64,000 bases of DNA from Sphingomonas hankookensis (GTDB taxonomy: Bacteria; Pseudomonadota; Alphaproteobacteria; Sphingomonadales; Sphingomonadaceae): NCBI RefSeq assembly GCF_028551275.1, contig NZ_CP117025.1:3278001-3342000 (forward strand), in the 5' to 3' direction. Position numbers and translations under genes: made by a program. A model generated the notes under the pieces. It searched no databases, had not been told where the DNA came from, and was given only the letters and a program-made list of their open reading frames with translations. Each line of letters opens with the position of its first letter. Position 1 is the first letter of the stretch. This document shows, piece by piece, positions 28,070 through 38,181 of the stretch.

Positions 28070-30907
28070 ATGGAAGTTCGCACCGACCGCCGCCTCATTC
28101 GCGCGCTACTTGCCGCGACGTCGCTCATCGCCGTTGCCGGCGCAGCCCACGCACAGGACGCACCCGCCCCCGCCGAACCGGCCCAGACGGCGGACGATGC
28201 CGAGGGCGAGATCGTCGTCACCGGGTTTCGCGCGTCGCTGAATGCCGCGCTGAACGTGAAGCGTACGTCGGTCGGCGCGGTCGATGCGATCGTGGCGGAG
28301 GATATCGCCAAATTCCCCGACCAGAACCTCGCCGAATCGCTCCAGCGCATTCCTGGCATCGCGATCCAGCGCGACGGCGGCGAAGGCCGCGCGATCACCG
28401 TTCGCGGTCTCGGCGCGCAATTCACCCGCGTCCGCGTCAACGGCCTCGAAACCGTCACCACGTCGAGCGACGGCGCCTCGGCCAATCGCGACCGGTCGTT
28501 CGACTTCAACGTCTTCGCATCCGAACTGTTCAGCTCGATCGTGGTACACAAGACCGCTTCGGCCGATCTGGACGAAGGGTCGCTGGGCGCGGTGGTCGAC
28601 CTGAACACCGGCAATCCGCTGGCCGGCAAGACCGGCGTGACCATCGCCGCCTCCGCCGTCGCGAACTATAACGACCTGTCGAAGACGGTCGGACCGCGCT
28701 TCGCCGGCCTGATCGGCTGGAAGTCGCCCGACGGGACGCTCGGCGCGTCGGTTTCCGCCGCCTATCAGGATACCCGCACCAAGGAGATCGGCAACAACAC
28801 CGTCCGCTGGGCGCAGGCGCGCTTCGATTCGGTCGACGGCACGCGCTGCTGGACCGCGCCGAACCGGGGCGGCACCTATATCGCCAGCGCCGCGTGCGAC
28901 CGTGCCGCTCTGTCCTTCCACCCGCGCATCCCGCGCTATGGTGAGGTCGAGCATAGCCGCGAGCGATTGGGTCTGACCGGCAGCGTGCAATGGTCGCCGA
29001 CCGATGCGACCAAGGTGTCGATCGACGGCCTCTATTCGCGCTTCCGCGCCGACCGTCGCGAGAAATGGGGCGAGGTGCTGCTGCGCTCCAACGAGCGGCA
29101 GATCGACGTGCTCAACCCGACCTATGACGACAACAACAACATGGTGTCGGCGACGCTGAACGACGCGTGGGTGCGGACCGAGCATTTCTATCGCCAGTCG
29201 CAGACCGAATTCTACCAGATCGGCGGAACCTGGGATCAGGACGTCACCGACAAGTTCCGCTTCACCCTGCTCGGCGGCTATTCCAAGTCCGACGCCAGCG
29301 TGCCGGTCGAAACGACCCTCGTGTTCGACGACCGCGATGCCCAGGGCTATCGCTACGATTACAGCGACAAGAATTCGCCGCTGCTCGCGTTCGGCACCAG
29401 CGTCACCGATCCCGCGAATTTCCAGCTGGCCGAAATCCGCGACCGTCCCTCGGACGTGGTGAACCAGTTCAAGACCGCGCAGTTGCGCACCGAATGGGAC
29501 GTGGCGGAGGGGTTCCAGGTCCGCGTCGGCGGCATGTGGCGGCGCTACGACTATGACATCACCGCCTTCACCCGCGACACGGCGGTGTGCGGCAATGGCG
29601 GGCGCGATCTGGTGCTGGGCACCATCACCTGTTCGGCCAGCACCGCGTTCGGCCCGAGTGCCGTTTATGGCTTCCAGGCGACGCCGCAGCTGTCGGAGCT
29701 GTTCACGCTGCGGGGGGCAAAGGCGCCGGCGGGCACCACGACCCAATGGCTGATCCCGAACCTCGACGCCGCGACGCAGTTCACCGGGCTGTACGACCGT
29801 CCGCTCGCGCTCGACGTCGGCAATAACCGCGGCGTCGTCGAGGAGACAAAGGGCGGCTATCTGCAATTCGATGCCAAGGGCACGGTCTTCGGCCTCGAAT
29901 ATGCCGCCAATGCCGGTATCCGCTATGTCCGCACCGACCAGTCGTCCTATGGTATCAACAGCGGCGTCAACGTGACGGTGAAGCGCGATTACGAGGACTG
30001 GCTGCCCTCGATGAACGTCGCGCTGTACCCGACCAGCGACATCATCGTGCGCGGCGCGATCGCCAAGGTCATCACCCGCCCGTCGCTCGGCAACCTGACG
30101 CCGGGCGGGTCGGCCGACGGCTTCAACTTCCGCGTGACCAGCGGCAATCCGTTCCTCGAACCGTTCCGCGCGACCAATTACGACCTTGCCGCCGAATGGT
30201 ATTTCGCGCCGCAATCGGCCTTCTCGGTCGCGCTGTTCCGCAAGGATATTGCGAGCTTCCCGGTCGCCGTCACGCGCAGCGGCACCTTTACCGAAACCGG
30301 TCTGTCGCCCTCGGTCCTCGTCCCCTCCTCGCCCGCCGCGGTGAACCCGGCGCTACAGGGACAGGATATCTGGACCATCGCGACGACGACCAACGGCACC
30401 GGCGCGACGCTGGACGGGATCGAGATCGCGTTGCAGGCGCCGTTCCGCTTCCTGCCCGGCGTTTTGCGCAATTTCGGCGGCATCGTGAACGCGACCTTCG
30501 TCCGGTCGGAGGCCGATTATACGCAGCAGGCGCCCGCGACCGTTCCCGGCGGCGCGCTGCCGACCGTTACCCGCACCGAAACCCTCTACAATGTGTCGAA
30601 GCGACAGTTCAACGCGACGCTCTATTACGAAGACGCGAAGTTCAGCGCGCGGACCTCGGTCGCCTATCGCGGGCCCTATGTCGATGGCGGGTCGGGCACC
30701 GGCAACATCTTCGAAGGGTATGATTCGATCGCCAATGTCGATGCGTCGATCCGCTACAAGCTGACCGACTTCCTCGAACTGTCGCTGGAGGGCACGAACC
30801 TGACCGATGCCTATCGCCGCCGGATCGTCGACGTCGATGCGCGCCGCAATTACGAGAACAACCATTTCGGGCGCACGCTGCTGGTCGGCGCGCGGGTGAA
30901 GATGTGA
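28070..30907 (+). CDS. TonB-dependent receptor, oligosaccharide (CAP) type
   Basis: 945-residue outer-membrane receptor. Signal peptide (LIAVAGAAHA), TonB-box region GEIVVTGFRASLNAAL, and a plug with FPDQNLAESLQRIPGIAIQRDGGEGR, the pattern of the Caulobacter-type carbohydrate receptor group. The barrel ends in GRTLLVGARVKM; the last residue is Met rather than the usual Phe/Trp. The GTG of the GH43 gene overlaps its stop by 4 bp, so uptake and hydrolysis are cotranscribed. A poly- or oligosaccharide ligand is likely. Confidence 0.9.
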   Translation: MEVRTDRRLIRALLAATSLIAVAGAAHAQDAPAPAEPAQTADDAEGEIVVTGFRASLNAALNVKRTSVGAVDAIVAEDIAKFPDQNLAESLQRIPGIAIQRDGGEGRAITVRGLGAQFTRVRVNGLETVTTSSDGASANRDRSFDFNVFASELFSSIVVHKTASADLDEGSLGAVVDLNTGNPLAGKTGVTIAASAVANYNDLSKTVGPRFAGLIGWKSPDGTLGASVSAAYQDTRTKEIGNNTVRWAQARFDSVDGTRCWTAPNRGGTYIASAACDRAALSFHPRIPRYGEVEHSRERLGLTGSVQWSPTDATKVSIDGLYSRFRADRREKWGEVLLRSNERQIDVLNPTYDDNNNMVSATLNDAWVRTEHFYRQSQTEFYQIGGTWDQDVTDKFRFTLLGGYSKSDASVPVETTLVFDDRDAQGYRYDYSDKNSPLLAFGTSVTDPANFQLAEIRDRPSDVVNQFKTAQLRTEWDVAEGFQVRVGGMWRRYDYDITAFTRDTAVCGNGGRDLVLGTITCSASTAFGPSAVYGFQATPQLSELFTLRGAKAPAGTTTQWLIPNLDAATQFTGLYDRPLALDVGNNRGVVEETKGGYLQFDAKGTVFGLEYAANAGIRYVRTDQSSYGINSGVNVTVKRDYEDWLPSMNVALYPTSDIIVRGAIAKVITRPSLGNLTPGGSADGFNFRVTSGNPFLEPFRATNYDLAAEWYFAPQSAFSVALFRKDIASFPVAVTRSGTFTETGLSPSVLVPSSPAAVNPALQGQDIWTIATTTNGTGATLDGIEIALQAPFRFLPGVLRNFGGIVNATFVRSEADYTQQAPATVPGGALPTVTRTETLYNVSKRQFNATLYYEDAKFSARTSVAYRGPYVDGGSGTGNIFEGYDSIANVDASIRYKLTDFLELSLEGTNLTDAYRRRIVDVDARRNYENNHFGRTLLVGARVKM

Positions 30908-32490
30908 GCACCCTCTCGCGCCGGGGGGTGATGGCGGGCGCGGCGCTGGGCGGAGCACTGTCCGCCCTGCCTGCCACCGGACTGGCGACCCCGGTCGCCG
31001 CCCCCACGCCCCGGCGCGGCTATGACAACCAGCGGATCGCCGATCTCGGCGACGGACGGTTCCTCAACCCGCTGATGGCGGGCGACCATCCCGATCCGAC
31101 GATCCTGAAGGACGGTCGCGATTATTACATGACCTTCTCGACCTTCGATTCCTATCCCGGGCTGGTCATCTGGCATTCGCGCGATCTGGTGAACTGGACC
31201 CCGCGCACGGCGGCGCTCAGGACCAATATCGGGGCGGTCTGGGCGCCCGAGCTAACGAAGCACAAGGGCCGCTATTACCTCTACGTGCCCACCAAGAACC
31301 CGACGACCAGCTGGGTGATCTGGGCCGATCATATCGACGGGCCATGGTCGGAACCGATCGACCTGAAGCTGCCCGACCATATCGATCCGGGCCATGCCGT
31401 CGGAGAGGACGGGTCGCGCTGGCTGTTCCTGTCGGGCGGCGACCGCATCCGCCTGTCCGACGACGGGCTGTCGACGGTGGGCACGGTCGAGCATGTCTAC
31501 GACCCGTGGCGCTATCCCGATACGTGGGATGTCGAGGGGTTCAGCCCGGAGGGACCGAAGGTCACAAGGCGCGGCGACTGGTTCTATCTCGTCACCGCCG
31601 TCGGCGGTACGGCCGGGCCGCCGACCGGCCATATGGTGATCGCCGCCCGTTCGCGATCGATCCATGGCCCGTGGGAGCATCATCCCGGCAACCCGATCGT
31701 CCGCACGACCTCCCTGCAGGAAAAATGGTGGTCGCGGGGGCACGCGACACTGGTCGAGGGACCGGACGGCAGCTGGTGGTCGGTCTATCACGGCTATGAA
31801 AATGGCTATTGGACGCTTGGGCGACAGACGTTGCTCGATCCGGTCGAATGGACGCCCGATGGCTGGTTCCGCATGACCGGCGGCGACCTGTCGCGCCCGA
31901 TCGCGAAACCGCGCGGCGGACAGGCGGTGCGGCACGGCCAGCCGCTGACCGACGATTTCGGCACGCTGGCGCTCGGCACCAAATGGAATTTCTTCCGTCC
32001 GACGCCCGAGGATCGCGCGCGGGCGCGGGTGCAGGACGGCGCGCTGCTGCTCGATGCGAAGGGCAAGGCGCCATCGGACGGTGCGCCGCTGCTGCTGATC
32101 GCCGGCGACACCAGCTATCGCTTCGAATGCGATATCGAGATCGCGCCGGGCGGAACCGCCGGGCTGATCCTGTTCTACGACGACCAGCTCTATTGCGGCC
32201 TCGGTTTCGACGAACGGCGCTTCGTCACCCACCAATATGGCATCGAACGCGGACGGCCGGCCAATCCCCGTGGCCGCCGGATGCGAATGCGCGTCACCAA
32301 CGACCGGCATATCGTGTCCTTCCATACCAGCGGCGACGACGGCAGGACATGGCAGCGCTTCGACCGGGGGATGGAGGTATCGGGCTATCACCACAATGTC
32401 CGCGGCGGCTTCCTGATGCTGCGGCCGGGGCTGTACTCGGCTGGCGCCGGCACCGCCCGCTTCCGCGACTTCCGGTTCACCGCGCTGTAG
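30904..32490 (+). CDS. Glycoside hydrolase family 43 enzyme, exported
   Basis: 528 residues starting with GTG, coupled to the receptor gene. A Tat-like signal (SRRGVMAGAALGGALSALPATGLA) precedes a five-bladed GH43 propeller (about 50-330): GDHPDPTILKDG holds the catalytic-base Asp, WAPELTKHKGRYYLYV and DVEGFSPEGPKV follow, the latter containing a probable acid Glu. A C-terminal concanavalin-like domain (about 345-525, FGTLALGTKWNFFRP) is of the beta-xylosidase type. Likely acts on arabinosyl or xylosyl side chains of hemicellulose or pectin. Confidence 0.9.
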   Translation: MSTLSRRGVMAGAALGGALSALPATGLATPVAAPTPRRGYDNQRIADLGDGRFLNPLMAGDHPDPTILKDGRDYYMTFSTFDSYPGLVIWHSRDLVNWTPRTAALRTNIGAVWAPELTKHKGRYYLYVPTKNPTTSWVIWADHIDGPWSEPIDLKLPDHIDPGHAVGEDGSRWLFLSGGDRIRLSDDGLSTVGTVEHVYDPWRYPDTWDVEGFSPEGPKVTRRGDWFYLVTAVGGTAGPPTGHMVIAARSRSIHGPWEHHPGNPIVRTTSLQEKWWSRGHATLVEGPDGSWWSVYHGYENGYWTLGRQTLLDPVEWTPDGWFRMTGGDLSRPIAKPRGGQAVRHGQPLTDDFGTLALGTKWNFFRPTPEDRARARVQDGALLLDAKGKAPSDGAPLLLIAGDTSYRFECDIEIAPGGTAGLILFYDDQLYCGLGFDERRFVTHQYGIERGRPANPRGRRMRMRVTNDRHIVSFHTSGDDGRTWQRFDRGMEVSGYHHNVRGGFLMLRPGLYSAGAGTARFRDFRFTAL

Positions 32491-32512
32491 GCCCAAGCGC
32501 CAGCAGCCACTC

Positions 32513-32541
32513 CGTCACCCCGGGCTTGACCCGGGGTGACG
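32513..32541. repeat. Family A palindromic repeat, perfect hairpin
   Basis: CGTCACCCCGGG, loop CTTGA, CCCGGGGTGACG: a perfect 12-bp stem with a 5-base loop, 22 bases after the GH43 stop. It may act in transcription termination or mRNA stability. Confidence 0.85.
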
Positions 32542-32627
32542 TTGGTGTTCAGGATTAAGGCAGTTTCCCACAACCCCCTTGCCGCCCGTCCGATAACCCG
32601 CCACCACCTCTCGCGAAGGGAAAGGCG

Positions 32628-33905
32628 ATGAACGACGGCGGCACGCAGCACGGCCTTTCGCGCCGGTCGATGACCATCGCCGCCTTTTCGACGGTCGTCG
32701 AATGGTACGACTTTACCCTCTATCTCTATCTGGCGACCGTGTTGTCGCGCGTCTTCTATGGCGGCGGTACGACGTCGCTGGCGGTGACGCTGGGCGGGTT
32801 CGCCGTATCCTATCTGATGCGACCGCTGGGCGCGCTGGTGTTCGGGCAGGTCGGCGACCGGTTCGGGCGACGGCGGATGATGTTGCTGTCGATGGCGCTG
32901 ATGACGATCGCCATGCTGGGCATCGCATTGCTGCCAACGCGCGACGCGATCGGCCCGGCGGCGGGGTGGCTGTTGCTGGGCTTGCGCTGCGTCATGGCCT
33001 TCTCGGTCGGTGGCGAATATACCGGGGTCGTCGCCTATCTCTACGAAGGGGCAAGGCCCGACCGGCGCGGACTGGTCACCTCGTCGGCCTCGGCGGCGAG
33101 CGAGGTCGGCGGGCTGCTCGCGGTCGGCATCTCGGCGGCGGTCGTCTCGCTGCTGTCCGCCGAACAGCTGGCGGCATGGGGCTGGCGCATCCCCTTCTTC
33201 ATCGGTGCGGCGCTGGCCGCGACCATCGGCATCGCCCGGTCGACACTACAGGAATCGCCCGAATTCGAACGCCAGCAGCGCGACGGATCGGTCCCGACCA
33301 ACCCGATCGCCCATGCCCTGACCCATCACCGCGTGGCGATCGCGCGCGGCTTCGCCATCTCGGCGCTGGGGTCGATCACCTATTATGTCGGCATCGTCTA
33401 TCTGCCGTCGTTCCTGACCAGCACCGGCGCGATGGGCGAAGGCGATGCGCTGTGGCTGGCGACCGCCGCCGCCGTGATGGTGATCGCGGTCACGCCACTG
33501 GTCGGGTTGTTGTCCGACCATGTCGGGCGCAAGCCGGTGCTGATCGCCATCTGCATCGCCGCCGCGATCCTGCCGATGACGATGTTCGCGTGGATGGCGG
33601 GTGCCGGTTCGTCAGCGCTGATCGGGGCGCTGGTGCTGGCGGCCCTGGGCGGGGCGATGAGCGCGGTCGGTGCCGTCGCGACCGCCGAACAGCTTCCCGG
33701 CGAAGGACGGCTGAGCGGCCTCGCGCTCGGCGCCACGGCGGCCACCGCGATCTTCGGCGGGCTGACCCCGCTCGTCTCGCACTGGCTGCTGGAATCGACC
33801 GGATGGGTGATGGTGCCCGGCGCGATGATCGCGGTCGTGGCGCTGGCGGTCGCTCCGGCGCTGCTGACCCTGCGCACAGCCCCGCACGCTCCGATCCGCG
33901 ATTAG
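32628..33905 (+). CDS. MFS transporter, metabolite:H+ symporter (ProP-like) type
   Basis: 425 residues, about 12 transmembrane segments. VVEWYDFTLYLYLATVLSRVFY in the first helix and GQVGDRFGRRRMM in the first loop are characteristic of the MHS subfamily, which carries betaine, proline, citrate, dicarboxylates or aromatic acids. AAGGGAAAGGCG precedes the ATG. The MarR regulator gene follows 39 bases later on the same strand and may control it. Substrate cannot be determined. Confidence 0.87.
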   Translation: MNDGGTQHGLSRRSMTIAAFSTVVEWYDFTLYLYLATVLSRVFYGGGTTSLAVTLGGFAVSYLMRPLGALVFGQVGDRFGRRRMMLLSMALMTIAMLGIALLPTRDAIGPAAGWLLLGLRCVMAFSVGGEYTGVVAYLYEGARPDRRGLVTSSASAASEVGGLLAVGISAAVVSLLSAEQLAAWGWRIPFFIGAALAATIGIARSTLQESPEFERQQRDGSVPTNPIAHALTHHRVAIARGFAISALGSITYYVGIVYLPSFLTSTGAMGEGDALWLATAAAVMVIAVTPLVGLLSDHVGRKPVLIAICIAAAILPMTMFAWMAGAGSSALIGALVLAALGGAMSAVGAVATAEQLPGEGRLSGLALGATAATAIFGGLTPLVSHWLLESTGWVMVPGAMIAVVALAVAPALLTLRTAPHAPIRD

Positions 33906-33944
33906 AATTTGACGCGGTTCGCGGAACATGGCTTCCCCATCGGC

Positions 33945-34397
33945 ATGACCGAACCGCAACCCCATACCACGACGCTCGGCCGGCTGGTCGGCTATCGCCT
34001 GCGCCGCGCCTCCGCCGTCTTCGCCAGCGACTTCGCCGTGACGCTGGAGGGCACCGGTATCCGCCAGATCCCGATGGGCATCCTGGCGGTCGTCGCCGAC
34101 AATCCGGGGATCAACCAGGGCACGGTCGGCCGCCTGCTGGGGATCAAGCGCGCCAATATGGTGCCGCTGATCAACGAACTGATCGAGGCGGGGCTTATCG
34201 TCCGCGAAACCGACCCGACCGACCGCCGTGCCTTCACCCTCGGCATGTCGGCGGAGGGCCAGCGCATGCTGACCGAATGCGTCGCACGGATCGAGGCGCA
34301 CGAGGAGCGGCTGCTGTCGGGCTTCACCGCTGCCGAAAAGGCGACCCTGCTCGACCTGCTGGAGCGGATCGAACAGCGCGCGGTGACGACCGACTGA
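33945..34397 (+). CDS. MarR-family transcriptional regulator
   Basis: 150-residue winged-helix regulator. The HTH (INQGTVGRLLGIKRANMVPLINELIEAGLI) and wing (RETDPTDRRAFTLGMSAEG) are typical; DPTDRRA is the usual MarR signature. Members often respond to phenolic compounds. ATG 33945 is preferred over one 12 codons earlier because the alignment begins there. It follows an MFS carrier gene and precedes a convergent ferredoxin gene. Confidence 0.88.
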   Translation: MTEPQPHTTTLGRLVGYRLRRASAVFASDFAVTLEGTGIRQIPMGILAVVADNPGINQGTVGRLLGIKRANMVPLINELIEAGLIVRETDPTDRRAFTLGMSAEGQRMLTECVARIEAHEERLLSGFTAAEKATLLDLLERIEQRAVTTD

Positions 34398-34408
34398 GCC
34401 AATTCCGT

Positions 34409-34437
34409 CGTCACCCCGGGCTTGACCCGGGGTGACG
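34409..34437. repeat. Family A palindromic repeat between convergent genes
   Basis: Same perfect 12-bp stem and CTTGA loop as at 32513-32541. It lies between the MarR gene and the oppositely oriented ferredoxin gene. Confidence 0.85.
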
Positions 34438-34461
34438 TTGAGGGATTGGGCATTGCCCGGC

Positions 34462-34770
34462 TCAGTCCTCCGGCGCAACCTCCACCCGCAGCCCGTCGAA
34501 CACCGTGATCTGGCACGACAGCCGCGACCGCGCGGTGCGATGCTCCGACGCGTCGAGCAAGTCGTCCTCATCCGCCGTCATCGGTGGCAGCAGCGCCATG
34601 TCGCCAGCATCGACATAGACATGGCAGGTCGCGCACGAACAGCATCCGCCGCACACTGCTGCCAGCTCGTCGATCCCGCCGTCGCGGATCGCCTCCATCA
34701 CCGACAGTCCAACCGGCCCATCGATCTCGCGCACCGATCCGTCGCGAGTGGTCACGCGCAGCATCGGCAT
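34462..34770 (-). CDS. 2Fe-2S ferredoxin of a Rieske oxygenase system
   Basis: 102-residue adrenodoxin-type ferredoxin. Cluster ligands follow C-x5-C-x2-C in [15 protein letters not shown], with the fourth Cys in RLSCQI near residue 86. The motif carries two additional adjacent cysteines (CGGCC). It should pass electrons from the reductase encoded just upstream to the Rieske oxygenase. ATG 34770 overlaps the reductase stop by 1 bp (TGATG); the open frame before it lies inside the reductase gene. Confidence 0.93.
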   Translation of the reverse strand: MPMLRVTTRDGSVREIDGPVGLSVMEAIRDGGIDELAAVCGGCCSCATCHVYVDAGDMALLPPMTADEDDLLDASEHRTARSRLSCQITVFDGLRVEVAPED

Positions 34771-36008
34771 CACAACAACTCCTTGAGGGGCGCGCTCGTA
34801 TCGGCCAGCCGCTCGCGCGGCGGCGATGCGCCCTGTTCGACCAGCTTGCGCCCCTGCACATAATCCCGCGTGACGTTGACGCAATCGAGCGCGATCACCT
34901 GCCCCCGACGCAGATAGACGAGCGAAAAGGCGCGCGCGGCCATATCGCCACGGACCACGACATCGTCATGCCCCATCGACAGCCCGACCGTCTGCAACCG
35001 CAGATCATATTGGTTCGACCAGAACCAGGGCAGCGCGGCATGCGGCGGCGCTTCACCGGTCGCGATCAACGTCGCGACGGTCGCGGCCTGATCATTGGCA
35101 TTCTGCACGCTTTCGACCCGGATGCGCGCATCTTCCGCAAAGCGGTTCGCCTGCACCGCGCAATCGCCGATGGCGAAGATATCCGGCAGCGTGGTGCGGC
35201 ACCACGAATCCACCTCAACGCCGTTACCGCCCACAGCGCCGGCCGCCAGCAACGGCTCGACCGCCGGTACTATGCCGATGCCGACGATCACCATCTCGCA
35301 CGGGAACACGCCACCATCGGCGGTCCGTACCGACAACCCGCTCTGCTCGCCCCGCTCGATACAGTCGACCGTCACCCCGGTCCGCAGGTCGACCCCCGCC
35401 GCACGGTGTTCCGCTTCGTAGAACGCCGATAGCGGCGCCCCCGCGACCCGCGCCAGCACCCGGTCCTGCGCTTCCAGCAGCGTGACCTGCTTGCCGAACT
35501 TGGTCAGCACCGCCGCCGCTTCCAACCCGATATAGCCGCCGCCGATGATGCAGACGCGCCGCACCCCGGCCAGCTCGGCCATGATCGCATCGACATCGGC
35601 GCGCGTCCGCACGCCATGGATGCCGGGCAGGTCGTGCCCGCTGCACGTCAGCCGCCTTGGGCTGCCGCTGGTCGCCCAGATCAGTTGCCCATAAACGAAC
35701 GCCTCGCCCGCCGCCGTCTCGACCCGGTGGGCATCGGCATCGACCCGCACCACCCGCCGGCCGAGCAGCAACTCGATCGATCGCTCGGCCCAGAAGGCGA
35801 GCGGACGCAGCAGGATGCGTTCGAACGCCTTGTCCCCGGCCAGATATTCCTTGGACAAGGGCGGTCGTTCATAGGGCGGATCGACCTCTTCGCCGACGAT
35901 GGCGATGCTGCCGGCAAACCCCTTTTGCCGCAGCGCAATCGCCGCCTGCGCACCGCCATGGCCGCCGCCGACGATCAGCACGTCGAACCGGCGCGGGTCC
36001 GTACTCAT
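34770..36008 (-). CDS. FAD-dependent NADH:ferredoxin reductase
   Basis: 412-residue rubredoxin/putidaredoxin-reductase-type flavoprotein. FAD-binding [10 protein letters not shown] near the N-terminus, [11 protein letters not shown], a second Rossmann loop [14 protein letters not shown] for NAD(P), and DIFAIGDCA near residue 280. It would oxidise NAD(P)H and reduce the adjacent ferredoxin. Start overlaps the oxygenase stop by 4 bp; the three genes are one operon. Confidence 0.93.
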   Translation of the reverse strand: MSTDPRRFDVLIVGGGHGGAQAAIALRQKGFAGSIAIVGEEVDPPYERPPLSKEYLAGDKAFERILLRPLAFWAERSIELLLGRRVVRVDADAHRVETAAGEAFVYGQLIWATSGSPRRLTCSGHDLPGIHGVRTRADVDAIMAELAGVRRVCIIGGGYIGLEAAAVLTKFGKQVTLLEAQDRVLARVAGAPLSAFYEAEHRAAGVDLRTGVTVDCIERGEQSGLSVRTADGGVFPCEMVIVGIGIVPAVEPLLAAGAVGGNGVEVDSWCRTTLPDIFAIGDCAVQANRFAEDARIRVESVQNANDQAATVATLIATGEAPPHAALPWFWSNQYDLRLQTVGLSMGHDDVVVRGDMAARAFSLVYLRRGQVIALDCVNVTRDYVQGRKLVEQGASPPRERLADTSAPLKELL

Positions 36009-37108
36009 TCGGCCTCGACCTGTTCGCGCGCGATCGCCCGGTCGATCATCAGCCGCGACCGCACGCCACCGGCATCGATGTTCAGTTTCAGCAACTTGCG
36101 CTCAGGAAATTGGGTCAGGTTGCGCTGCTGCTGTTCGAGCATGTCGAGATCCTCGGAGAAAATCTTCCCCTGCCCTTCGCGGATCGACTCGGTCAACGCC
36201 GCATCGTCCACCGCGAACTGCCGCGCCATGCCCCAGAAATACCAGTGCGACGTCTCGGTCTCGGGCGTGATGAAGTCGACGACGATGCTCGCCGCCTTCT
36301 TGTCCGCCGGCGCGTCATAGCCGCCCTCGCCCTGCATCGCGACGCCGACCTCGATCATCACATGGCTGGGCAGGCTGAACCGGCATTTCTGCCACCGGTC
36401 GACCACCGCATCCTCGGGCAATCCGGCGCCCCGCAGCGCCATCCGCCAGAAGGGCGGCGCCGTCACCCCGTCCATCACCCGGCTGGTGACGACCTCTTCG
36501 GGCGTCACCTCGGTCTTGACCGGCGCCTCGTCGATCTCCTTCTGCCCGATGCTGCTGGCATGGACATAGGTTTCGTGGGTCAGGTCCATCAGGTTGTCGA
36601 TCATCAGCCGATAATCGCACGCGATATGGAACAGCCCGCCGCCATAGGCCCAGTCGGGGCTTTCCGCCCAGGGCAGCGGATGCAGCTTGTCGGCCGATGC
36701 CTGTTCGGGATCGCCCGGCCATACCCAGATGAAGCCATAGCGTTCGATCACCGGAAAATTCTGCGCCGAGGGAAACTTGCCGACCTGCTGCCCCGGCATA
36801 TTGTCCGGCCGTCCTTTGCAGTTCAGCGCCAGCCCGTGATAGCCGCACACGATCGTATCGCCGCGCACGAAGCCCAGCGACAGCGGCGCACCGCGATGCG
36901 GGCAGAAATCCTCGAGCGCGACCACGCCGCCGCTCGCCGGACGGAAGAACACCATCCGCCGTCCGGTGATCTGGCGCGTGAGCGGCTTGTCGGTGATCTC
37001 GGCGGCGGTCGCGGCGACATACCATGCGTTGACCGGCCAGGTCGTGCGCGGTGCCTGCGGTACAGCGGCACGCGGCTTAGGCGGGGCGACGAGCGTATCG
37101 ATGGTCAT
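36005..37108 (-). CDS. Rieske non-haem iron oxygenase, aryl O-demethylase type
   Basis: 367 residues. The Rieske domain has CPHRGAPL...CGYHG (about 68-92), and the catalytic domain has the mononuclear iron motif [13 protein letters not shown] (Asp, His, His). The sequence groups with vanillate O-demethylase oxygenase VanA, dicamba monooxygenase and the dehydrodivanillate demethylase oxygenase, enzymes that release formaldehyde from aryl methyl ethers. Partner ferredoxin and reductase follow in the operon. ATG 37108 has CAGGAG at good spacing and is preferred to the ATG at 37150. Substrate, perhaps vanillate or a methoxybenzoate feeding protocatechuate cleavage, is inferred. Confidence 0.88.
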   Translation of the reverse strand: MTIDTLVAPPKPRAAVPQAPRTTWPVNAWYVAATAAEITDKPLTRQITGRRMVFFRPASGGVVALEDFCPHRGAPLSLGFVRGDTIVCGYHGLALNCKGRPDNMPGQQVGKFPSAQNFPVIERYGFIWVWPGDPEQASADKLHPLPWAESPDWAYGGGLFHIACDYRLMIDNLMDLTHETYVHASSIGQKEIDEAPVKTEVTPEEVVTSRVMDGVTAPPFWRMALRGAGLPEDAVVDRWQKCRFSLPSHVMIEVGVAMQGEGGYDAPADKKAASIVVDFITPETETSHWYFWGMARQFAVDDAALTESIREGQGKIFSEDLDMLEQQQRNLTQFPERKLLKLNIDAGGVRSRLMIDRAIAREQVEAE

Positions 37109-37177
37109 GTCCTGCTCCTGTCCGGCCGTTCGCGACGGCTCTCGGTTCATGGCGCGATGCTATCAGCCACTACGCTC

Positions 37178-37201
37178 ATAAGCATCGCATATCCCGCTTA
37201 T
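37178..37201. promoter_or_regulatory. LysR-type operator candidate, ATAAGC-N12-GCTTAT
   Basis: A perfect 6-bp inverted repeat with 12-base spacer lies in the 113-base divergent region between the oxygenase and LysR genes. Its size and position match a LysR recognition or activation site for the oxygenase operon. Confidence 0.55.
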
Positions 37202-37212
37202 ACCTCGTATAA
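37198..37212. promoter_or_regulatory. Second palindrome TTATAC-CTC-GTATAA at the LysR promoter
   Basis: Perfect inverted repeat that overlaps the right arm of the neighbouring palindrome by four bases and ends 9 bases before the LysR ATG (37222). The position suits autorepression by the regulator. Confidence 0.5.
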
Positions 37213-37221
37213 CTACACGAC

Positions 37222-38172
37222 ATGCCGCCGCTCGACCTGAACCTGCTCCGTGTCCTCGACGCGCTATTCTCGCAAGGCAGCGTCTCCGGCGCCGCCCGCA
37301 CGCTCGGCCTGACCCAGCCGGGCGTCAGCATTGCGCTGCGCCGCCTGCGCGACCATTTCGGCGACGACCTGTTCGTGCGGCAGGGCGGCGCCATGGTGCC
37401 GACCGCACTGGCGGAAGGATTGCGCGAACCCGTGCTACGGACGCTCGCGACGATCCAGTCCGAAATCCTGCCCGCCGGCCGGTTCGATCCCGCGCGCTCC
37501 GACCGCAGCTTCACCATCAGCCTGTCGGATCTGGGCGACCTCGTCTTCCTCCCCGACCTGATGGCGCGGTTGCGCGAACGCGCGCCGGGGGTGACGGTGC
37601 ATTCCGTCGCGGCCGATCCCGCCCAGCTGATCGACGGCATGGCGCGCGGCACGATCGACCTCGCCATCGGTCACCTGACCGACGCCAATTCGGCCAGCCT
37701 GTTCGAACAGACGCTGTTCGTGCAGCATTTCGTCTGCCTGGTACGCGGGGATCATCCGACGATCGGTGACACGCTCACCCTCGACCAGTTTCTGGCACTG
37801 GACCATATCGTCGTGTCGCAGGAGGGGCGCAGTCAGGAACGCTTCGAACGACAGGTGCGCGAGCTGGGCCTCGACCGCCGCATCGCGCTGCATTCGCCGC
37901 ATTTCATGAGCGTGCCGCTGCTGGTCGCCGGATCGGACATGATCACCGTGGTGCCGCAGGCGGTCGGGCGCATCTATGCCCGGCTGCTGGGCCTGAAACT
38001 GTTGCCGCTGCCCTTCACCGTCCCCGGCGTCGAGCTGCGCCAGTTCTGGCACCGGCGCTCGCACACCGACCCGGCGGTGTCGTGGTTGCGGAGGCTGGTC
38101 GCCGAATGCTTCATCGGCCGCGATCCGACCCAGGCGCGGGATTCGGTCTTCTGGTCCGATTACAGCGAGTGA
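37222..38172 (+). CDS. LysR-family regulator divergent from the O-demethylase operon
   Basis: 316 residues. N-terminal HTH (LNLLRVLDALFSQGSVSGAARTLGLTQPGVSIALRRLRDHFGDDLFVR) of the NodD/LinR-like subgroup, then a substrate-binding domain (about 95-300). Two palindromes lie between it and the oxygenase gene, so it is the likely regulator of that operon. The inducer would be an aromatic methoxy acid by inference. Confidence 0.92.
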   Translation: MPPLDLNLLRVLDALFSQGSVSGAARTLGLTQPGVSIALRRLRDHFGDDLFVRQGGAMVPTALAEGLREPVLRTLATIQSEILPAGRFDPARSDRSFTISLSDLGDLVFLPDLMARLRERAPGVTVHSVAADPAQLIDGMARGTIDLAIGHLTDANSASLFEQTLFVQHFVCLVRGDHPTIGDTLTLDQFLALDHIVVSQEGRSQERFERQVRELGLDRRIALHSPHFMSVPLLVAGSDMITVVPQAVGRIYARLLGLKLLPLPFTVPGVELRQFWHRRSHTDPAVSWLRRLVAECFIGRDPTQARDSVFWSDYSE

Positions 38173-38181
38173 GCAGGCGTG

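Noticed and set aside
28106..30214. Open frame of about 700 codons on the minus strand
   Set aside because: Antisense shadow of the TonB receptor gene, with the same low-complexity composition and no recognisable domain.
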